Below, piece after piece: positions 56,996 to 64,000 of a DNA stretch of 64,000 bases (the stretch's first letter is position 1; each line of letters begins with the position of its first letter). The DNA comes from Symsagittifera roscoffensis (Eukaryota > Xenacoelomorpha > Acoela > Convolutidae). Where the stretch lies: positions 64,362,282 to 64,426,281 of the forward strand of contig NC_087066.1 in the NCBI RefSeq assembly GCF_963678635.1, in the 5' to 3' direction. The translations under genes were made by a program, and so were the position numbers. The notes beneath the pieces are model-generated. The model worked only from the letters and a program-made list of their open reading frames with translations, had not been told where the DNA came from and did not search any database.

Positions 56996-57021
56996 TGAGC
57001 TCACATTTAGGACACTTGGTT

Positions 57022-57516
57022 CTACAATCCGATTGCGGGACCTTTTTCAACTATTGTTGGAATTTGTGATGTCGTTGTATCTAGCGATAGTTTCTGCTCT
57101 GAAAGTAGTGTGACTAAATTGTAAAAATCTTTTCCCGATTCTGAGTTTAAAATACTCTCAGTTTTGTTAATAAAATGGGACGTCAAATATTGAGGTTTTA
57201 CAGACAAAGAGTGGGAACTACAGCCAGGTAACACTTTCGATCGGAAGAATTTGAATCATTTTCTCAACAATCTTTTCTTCTCGACGCTAGGACGTTTCAA
57301 AACTTTATAAGGGAGACTTCGGTGAAAATCAGCAGCTTTGCACAGATCTTGAATCGTATCACCCTGAGAGTTGGAGATTAATCTAAAATAATTCAAATTA
57401 ACTGTTAAAAGACAATCAACGGATTGATAATAAAATTCACGTAAAGGAATATTCTTCGGAAAATTATGAAAGAGTTGGTCATGAATAATCAAAACATGGA
57501 ACATACAATCTGTCAA
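57022..57516 (-). pseudogene. KRPSV-family gene, unit C
   Basis: Same gene as in unit B, split by a frame break between LLRK (57256) and LPGCSSHS (57234). The upstream sequence leads into the divergent promoter and PC4-like gene, so this is the original genomic arrangement in Polinton-2. Confidence 0.7.
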
Positions 57517-57539
57517 AGTACAATTGGTTTTTGATGTGG

Positions 57540-57944
57540 AGCTAACATAAACTCATTAAAGTTTTCAAAAGAATCACAATTTGGTTTAAATGAAAGTGAG
57601 ATAGAAAAAAAGTATCGAACAGTTACAAAAATCACGTGACAAATTTCAACTCCAGTAAATTCTATGACTGAATTTTAAGCAGTAAAGTGTGACTAAATTT
57701 GAAATATGAGCGCGGGATATAACAGTCAAAAATTAACCAATCAATGTGACGAAATTTAATTTAAAAAAAACTCACACTAACAATACTAATCATGTCAGAA
57801 AATCAATAGATTTGATTGGTTAGAAGACCTAACTCGGAAAAATCTACAAATACAAGCAGAAAAATCTGATTCTTATTAAGCGCAACACTCCTGTTTTCAA
57901 CATTTTCACAAAAGAAAAACATATCCCAACAAAGGAATGAATAA
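57540..57944. promoter_or_regulatory. Divergent promoter region of Polinton-2
   Basis: It lies between the leftward KRPSV gene and the rightward PC4-like gene. CCAAT occurs at 57737 and, reversed, at 57815; CACGTG (E-box) at about 57634; GATATAACAG near 57716 could be a TATA box. The CArG/AP-1 set of Polinton-1 is not seen. Confidence 0.4.
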
Positions 57945-57959
57945 ATGGACCCATCTTTA

Positions 57960-58648
57960 GTGAAGCACGTACATCAAAAATTACTGCTGTTCCCAAACCT
58001 GAATCAATTTTGCAAAAGTATCGTAGTATCGGACTTATTAAAGATGGCCAAGATTCCAAACTATTCTGGGACTTTGTTGAGATACCTTCTCGTCTTGTTA
58101 GAATTTCCATTCCAAAACAAGAGGAAAATTCCGTTCCCAGTGATTGGATTTATTTGAAAGTTTACAGACAGCAAGTTACTGGAATGTTTCTTCATCAGAT
58201 TTTTCTGTTCTCCAGCTTAGAGATGAGAAGATTGCTTTACCAGCTTCCATCGATTGAAAATGAAGCAGAAAATTATTATGGAAACTTCTACTCTATCAGA
58301 AAAACTAATCTGCAATCATCAGAAATCCCAAAAAACTGTCAAACAGTTTCATTTCCCTCATCAGCAGAAGACGCTCAAGACTGTGATAAGTTCTGGGAAT
58401 TATACGAATCAAAGCGACGAAAAATATGTATCTCGTGCGTCTACTACGACACCGTTGACTGCTCGCGAACATATTTCCAGTTCAAATTATTTACGAGACC
58501 AACAGAAATCGATTCTTTTTCTAGAAAAGGATGCGTCAGTGTTCGAATTGATGAGATCAATAAGATGATATCTACTGTAGAATTTCTCATCGCTGAAATG
58601 GTGAGGGAGTTAGAGAAAATCATCGGAAAAACGAACATGAATAGATGA
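57960..58648 (+). CDS. PC4-like Polinton-2 protein, two-domain
   Basis: The frame ending at 58648 is protein-like from about 57955 (SEARTSKITAVPKPESIL), but its upstream ATG is out of frame by one, so the start may have a frameshift. First half: LVRISIPK ... WIYLKVYRQQVTGMFLHQIF then SSLEMRRLLYQL. Second half: RRKICISCVYY ... YFQFKLFTRP ... GCVSVRIDEINKMI. Both halves fit the strand-strand-strand-helix order of PC4-type ssDNA-binding domains. It corresponds by position and pattern to 8861-9412 of Polinton-1. Binding to ssDNA during replication or transcription is inference. Confidence 0.6.
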
Positions 58649-58701
58649 ACTCTCATTTGAATCTGATTCATTTTTAAGATTGATTTGCTTTTAAAACGGT
58701 A

Positions 58702-59114
58702 TTGCTTTTTAAACATTCAACTGTGCTACAGGAAACGTTGGATATAGTGACAAACTCTGATTCGATCTATTTTTTTACGAACCCCAATGGATCAACAAAC
58801 AACTGTTACGTTCGCTTAATATCAGACTGTGTTGGCTGGAATGCACAGAAAGCAACTGCTAATATCAATTTTTTTTTTCAAAAGATATCGAGAAGTGTAA
58901 GCTTTTGGAATCAATATTCAACAGAAAATTTTACGATATTGCAGACTACGGTTGTCCAAAAATGATTGATGTTTTGATTGATCCTTCGAAATTGTGCAAA
59001 TTTGACTCCTACCCGGAAAAACATGCCAAAGTCAACACTTATTGTGCACAAAAAAAAAGCTTTATTTATGGGAACATTCTTCTCTACATGGTTACAGAAG
59101 CATGTAGAGGATAA
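58702..59114 (+). pseudogene. Polinton-2 small protein downstream of the PC4-like gene, frameshifted
   Basis: The first frame (LQETLDIVTNSDSIYFF ... ATANINFFF) gives way at a T9 run (about 58869-58877) to a second frame (FYDIADYGCPKMIDVLIDPS ... VNTYCAQKK ... LYMVTEACRG) ending at 59114. One slip in the homopolymer explains both. By order it matches 7829-8356 of Polinton-1; residue similarity is weak. Confidence 0.5.
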
Positions 59115-59256
59115 TTGGTTCAAACTCAATCTTTTTTAGTGATTCAAGTTTGTATTTGTTTTGGTCATCATTATTCAATTTTTTTTAAAATTAATTATTT
59201 ATTAGTGGAATAAAAGACGGATTCAACTGATGCGATCACTGCATCTACATTAGTTT

Positions 59257-59478
59257 TTGATGAACAAAATGGTGAAAGAATTCCTTGGACAATATGTTCT
59301 CAGGAATGTTCTCGCTCTTTTTTTGTTCTTTTCTTTTCAAGTTATAGTGATTCTAATTCTTGTTTTGACAAGTGTATTTCGAATTATTCTGGCTAGCACA
59401 TGTGAGGAATCATCTATTTGGGTGGCAATTTTATCAAGTTGTGTCGGTTATGTTTTACCATCTCCCCGTCCAGGATAA
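59257..59478 (+). CDS. Small membrane protein of Polinton-2
   Basis: 73 aa with a long hydrophobic segment (residues ~15-46: VLALFLFFSFQVIVILILVL) and a shorter one near the end (SIWVAILSSCVGYVL), finishing PSPRPG. Probably one or two membrane helices. It has no counterpart seen in Polinton-1. Only about 140 bases after the preceding gene. A virion or membrane role is speculative. Confidence 0.45.
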   Translation: MMNKMVKEFLGQYVLRNVLALFLFFSFQVIVILILVLTSVFRIILASTCEESSIWVAILSSCVGYVLPSPRPG

Positions 59479-59540
59479 CTTCCACCTTCAAAACTATAAC
59501 ACGAGCGCTGGGTCAGAGCGCTTCAAAACTATAACAGAAC
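59479..59540 (+). repeat. Junction with CTTCAAAACTATAACA direct repeat
   Basis: CTTCAAAACTATAACA occurs at about 59488 and again at about 59521, flanking GAGCGCTGGGTCAGAGCG. The sequence then enters the PolB 3' flank of unit D. It marks a rearrangement point. Confidence 0.5.
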
Positions 59541-59777
59541 TATGAACGAGTAAGTTTTCAACTAAAGATCAATTAAAATTTTTCAAAATAAAAACACCAA
59601 TCTCAATAAAAAATCTCCTGGCTCTTGTTTCACTAACCGATAAACAGTTTTCGTAAAAAGATCTTGAACAGGAAAAGAAAATTAACATCAAAAAAATTTA
59701 TTGATTGAAAACGGAATCTATAGAAAAGATTTTCAGGATAAAATTTACACCAAATGCAATCAGAGATATTTGAAAAT

Positions 59778-62700
59778 TTAAATATTAAGAGGTAATGTAT
59801 GAATTCCATCTGCTAGCACTTCTCGTTTCTGGTAGAAAATTGAAAGAGCTTTCTTTTTCAGTTCATAAGTTACCACTTTTTCATTGTTTTGCACTCTGAA
59901 TCCTCGGTTCGTAGTCTCAATTTCTGCTTGCTCAACTAAAACACTTCGATATTTCTGCAACGGCGATTTGTTTAAAAGGGCTGTTTGGTTTTTACCTTTC
60001 GAACTCATTCAACTGTTTTACTAATTTCATCCAGACAGCAGTACGTTTTTGAGCATAAGGCAACGATCTCCGCGCATCGAAATTCTTCGTTGAAAAGACC
60101 CGGAGTTCTCTGATCATACTTGTTTTGTTTTTCACAACACTTTCGAGGGAAAAAGTTAGAAATTGAATTAATAGTGAAATTGTCTCTACAAGCGTTACTC
60201 CTCATTAAATTCCATTTACTTTTCATTTCGGGTTTGATGATATTCTCGAGATCACTTCCGTTGATTGAAAGATATACACTGTCCGTGTCCATTACAATGA
60301 ACTCATATTCATCAGGATCGCAGAATGGAAGTTGAAAATTTATAGACGGGTTCAAGCATTACTAATTTTGCATACTGTAAGATGAAAAATCCCGCTGTAA
60401 TTGGTTCTTTGTGTTCAACTTTCGATTTTCCGAGTTCAACTTCATAAAGTTCGTTCGGTAGTTCGTTAAACTTTCTAAACGTCTTCTCATTCACCAAAGT
60501 ATTGACACATGATCCAATTACATGCTTCGTTCGAGTATTTCTGGAACGATCCATGATTTGGTATCTGTAGGCACTGTTACCAACAACGTTCTCAATATTG
60601 ACACAAACAGCAGAGTCAGGATTAAGATCTCCTTGTCGTCTTGCTTCAACTACTCCATTAACGGATGTCCCAAAACTGTTTCGGTTGGTATTGTATAAAG
60701 AAGTGGACTCTTTTCAAAACCAGACCATGTTTCAGGTAAAACAGTAACAGTGGAGTGATTATTGGTTCTCGCGATAAAATCATGCTAGAAATAAGCATTC
60801 TTCTCGGTTTTTTCAATAGATCCTGCTCTGATGCAAAACTTTTCATGAACCTGCCTAGATCATTGCGAGCAACCTCACAATTTTTAAATATTGGAGGAAA
60901 TTGAGAAAATTTCGACTTCAAGTGATCTGGTACCTCAATTACAACATCCGCATTCCAAACATTTCTCCGAGTCGAATTTTTTCGGTCAACTCCTCGGTTA
61001 TCGGTTTTTTTTTTGTAGGGAAAATGTGTTTTCAAGAAAACCCCGACTTCGTATTGATTATTGCGAGCCCATTCTCACCATTGACGGTTTCTGATAGTAG
61101 CTAATTGAAGACCTAAGCTTCGCAGATACTGCTTTCGTTTCACGGTTCTTTCACGACGCACGAGTCCCCTTTTGAGTTCTTCTTCCGAATGATGTTTATT
61201 GTCCTGGCAAGCACAGAAGCGGAAGAAGCAACCATCCGCTTCAAAAGCAGTTTCACAATGCTGGCAATACCCGTCCACTGAAAAAGGTCCAAATCGTTTT
61301 TATCTACGAGCAGTGAACTGTGACTTTATTTGACAGTTCGGATTCTGTTCTTGTAAGTATGTTAAAACCATGAGCTCAAACATACTTCTTGTCGGCTTCT
61401 GTCGATGAAATTTATTCGACTCATTTGAGTACTCCCATATCAAGTAAGCACCAGAAGGCATCTCTGTCATCATCGAATATGGATAGAGTTGACTCGCATA
61501 TATTCGGATGACTGCGTTACATATATTTTGACTATCTCTTATCCGAGTTTCTGTGGCTTTGGCGTATCTGGTGAAAATTATTGACGTACCACCTGTGAGA
61601 TTTTGTCGAATGTACGAATCATACCAGTAGTCGGCTTTAGCAAAGGGGAAAAACTCTGCATCAGTGGATGAATGCAAGATATTATTTGCTAGATTAGGTA
61701 ATGTTAGTCCAAGCTTTAGCATATCGATGTTTTTCGAATGATAGTAAGCTACCATTCTGTGCATCGCTTTCATTGTCGGTTCTACATTTTTTTGTTATAA
61801 TATTCCAGGAAATCTTTGAACACTGCATATTTTTCTGTTGCCAAATTTTTTCTAACTCCGCGTAATTCTCTTCTTTCGTCTTTGGTATCTGTTTCAATTT
61901 CATTTTTTTAAACTTGCTTCACAGCCATGTCGCTGGTCTTGGAGTCTTCTAAATTCTAGAAAATCTACTTCCAGAACGTTACTGCATTTGAGTTTGCTGT
62001 AGAAATTGTCGATACTGGATAGTGTTGTCTCGTTCAATTTTTCAGGACTATTAAACCATTCATATGGGAAAAATCCTTTCTGCTCTTCTGATCCGTAAGC
62101 TTTTAAGAATTTGTCAAGACTGGTAGCTCCACCCAGAAATTTTAGAATATCTAGAAACAAAGAAACTCATTCCCAAAAACTGGTTAGCCTTGCGTATAAC
62201 GGATGGTGAACACTTTTTTCATACAAGAGAATTTCGAGCAACTACTCCTTAATCAAATTCAGATCATAACGCGAGCCGTTGAATCCGAAAATAGGTAGAG
62301 CTACAACGTACTTATTGAGATCATCTCGCAACTGATAAAGATTTTTTAACGTCACTTTTCCAATATTCAAAACGTTAGAATCAGTTGCGGTTGTGCTTCC
62401 CTCCTCAACTCTACTGTTTGCCTTGTCGACTTCTTCTGAGAATTGTTCACACTCAGTTATCTTTTCATTCAGATCGTTAAATACTCGTTCAAAATTTGCA
62501 ATGACCAGAACTGAACTCAGCTGACTAACCTCCAGAAGCTTTTCGATAAAATGCCGAACCAATTGTTTTGGGTCAGAATTGCATAAAAAATTACTCCACA
62601 ACCAAACGAATAGGAAATGGAAACGCTTATGGGCACATGTCGCCCAATCCATGTAGTCGAATCTGAGTTTTTCAGCGTGTTATCTGCAACTGTGATAGAC

Positions 62701-63745
62701 TCAAAGTCGAAAAAGGCAAAGTTCGTGAACAACCTGACTTCCTTTTCAACATGAATTCCTATGTCCTCTAGTCGTTCGAAGACAGTTTCTTTCAGTTGGT
62801 ACACTCCAGTAGGATAGACATGTTTAATTTTTTCACGACATGTCTTTTTCGATGACAAAAAAAATCGCAGATATGACATCTGAACCATTTTAGTAGGTTG
62901 TTGAAATTCTCAGTCCAGCAGATGTGATTATCATAGCGAATTAAGTTTACAATGCGAGAAAAGCGCAGTGCTGATCTTCCCGTCAATTCGCCTACAGTTT
63001 CCCCGTTTTCATCGTAATCAATGTTAAAGAGTTGAATATTGATCTCACAAATATCTTCTAGTATGTAAATATCGTCTTCATAATTCAAAGGCAAGCGCAA
63101 GAAAAAAACATAAGTTATCATGATAAGGGTTGTAATTTGAGCCGGATAATAAACATTTGATAGTTGGATTTCTCAACTTTCTATCTGGGAGATTAATACT
63201 TCGGCAACCGAGGGGAACATTTTTCATCAGGTATAAAAAGAAAGTAACGTTGGTTATAGAAAAATGTTTCCATTTTGTGTCAGGACGATGACAAGTAACG
63301 TTCTCTAGCAAGTCCACATGTTCAAGGCGTTCCTTTAGCGCATCAAGATCACTTTGTTGTGATATGAGAACCGGAAATTGTACACGACCTTTTGCCGCAA
63401 TTCTATTTTTTCGTCTCGGAAGTAAGTGTTTCACAGACTCCATTTCCTGGTGTAGAGACGAATTCGATTGAATTTCACTCAAATCGACTGGTCCCGCCTT
63501 GTAGTGTTTCCGGATTCGTCTATGTTCTTCTCTTTTATGTCTTTGAAGACGATAAAAAGACGAAAAGCCATTTCCGCAAATGTTACAAACGAAAGTTCCA
63601 GATTTGGCATGATTTTTTAGGACATGCACACGAAGTGCATCTTCTGTAGGAAATGATAGTCGACAATCAGAACAATTGTGACTATGCTTATGTTCGATAT
63701 GCCGCTTCAAATTTCTTTTTTTTTAGAGTGAGCTCACATTTAGAA
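59778..63745 (-). pseudogene. PolB: PolB unit D, Polinton-2 (frameshifted, motif A lost)
   Basis: It is full length in extent. Zinc fingers TKCSKCEL, NCSDCRLSF and FVCNICGNGF lie at 63750-63400; the exonuclease at 62888-62242; the LDILKFLGGATSLD block at 62160; motif A region at about 61500; VDGYCQHC at 61278; motif B region at about 60590; motif C MDTDSVYL at about 60290; and KYDQRTPGLFNEEF at about 60090. Motif A reads RIYASQLYP: catalytic Asp is Tyr (codon 61498-61500). It shares two deletions with unit C. At least eight frame breaks. Confidence 0.85.
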
Positions 63746-63754
63746 CACTTGGTT

Positions 63755-64000
63755 CTACAATCCGATTGCGGGACCTTTTTCAACTATTGTTGGAATTTGT
63801 GATGTCGTTGTATCTAGCGATAGTTTCTGCTCTGAAAGTAGTGTGACTAAATTGTAAAAATCTTTTCCCGATTCTGAGTTTAAAATACTCTCAGTTTTGT
63901 TAATAAAATGGGACGTCAAATATTGAGGTTTTACAGACAAAGAGTGGGAACTACAGCCAGGTAACACTTTCGATCGGAAGAATTTGAATCGTTTTCTCAA
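63755..64000 (-). CDS. KRPSV-family gene, unit D (cut by window end)
   Basis: The C-terminal 81 codons (RKRFKFFRSKVLPGCSS ... FYNLVTLLSEQKL) are the same as unit C except that the frame is intact across the break at 57240. The start lies beyond the window. Confidence 0.7.
   Translation of the reverse strand: MRKRFKFFRSKVLPGCSSHSLSVKPQYLTSHFINKTESILNSESGKDFYNLVTLLSEQKLSLDTTTSQIPTIVEKGPAIGL

Overview
The window is metazoan nuclear DNA, AT-rich and intron-rich. It is probably from an invertebrate, but no gene here fixes the phylum. Two single-copy host genes lie head to tail on the + strand. CCDC47 (10 coding exons, 312-35158) encodes an ER membrane calcium-binding/translocon-accessory protein. 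The first four exons of CDC6 (39799-43289) encode the AAA+ replication-licensing factor; its winged-helix exons are not seen before the window ends. Both genes have introns occupied by Polinton/Maverick-type DNA.

Intron 2 of CCDC47 holds a complete Polinton (Polinton-1, 3744-20009). It has ~535-bp terminal inverted repeats starting AGTAGTAG and a perfect 6-bp target duplication (CCCCTG), and it sits inside a tRNA-derived intronic repeat whose two halves rejoin when the element is removed. It carries a protein-primed family B DNA polymerase with N-terminal zinc fingers and one frameshift. It also has a stand-alone zinc-finger paralogue, a set of small proteins several of which look like PC4-type ssDNA-binding folds, and a tandem segmental duplication. 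I see no integrase, packaging ATPase, protease or capsid gene. Its two divergent promoters carry host-type control sites: AP-1 plus CArG boxes, and a four-fold 60-bp array of cAMP-response elements. CCAAT arrays lie upstream of other genes.

Downstream of CDC6 exon 4, 43.5-64 kb is a rearranged array of a second Polinton lineage (Polinton-2). Four minus-strand PolB copies (units A-D) are each broken by different or shared deletions and frameshifts. Around them are copies of a small upstream gene homologous to one in Polinton-1, a + strand PC4-like gene with its downstream neighbour, a small membrane protein, and a + strand ORF made of 63-codon repeats. Gene order around the divergent module is conserved between the two lineages. 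Units C and D share deletions, and both have lost the catalytic Asp of polymerase motif A.

The remaining CCDC47 introns contain several copies of the tRNA-headed repeat, two decayed non-LTR retrotransposon reverse transcriptases (22.6-24.7 kb + strand; 33.1-34.3 kb minus strand), a possible gag remnant and satellite-like tandem repeats. A hAT-type MITE with an 8-bp target duplication lies in CDC6 intron 3. The intergenic interval 35.2-39.8 kb contains a long hairpin and a tRNA-like relic but no recognisable gene.
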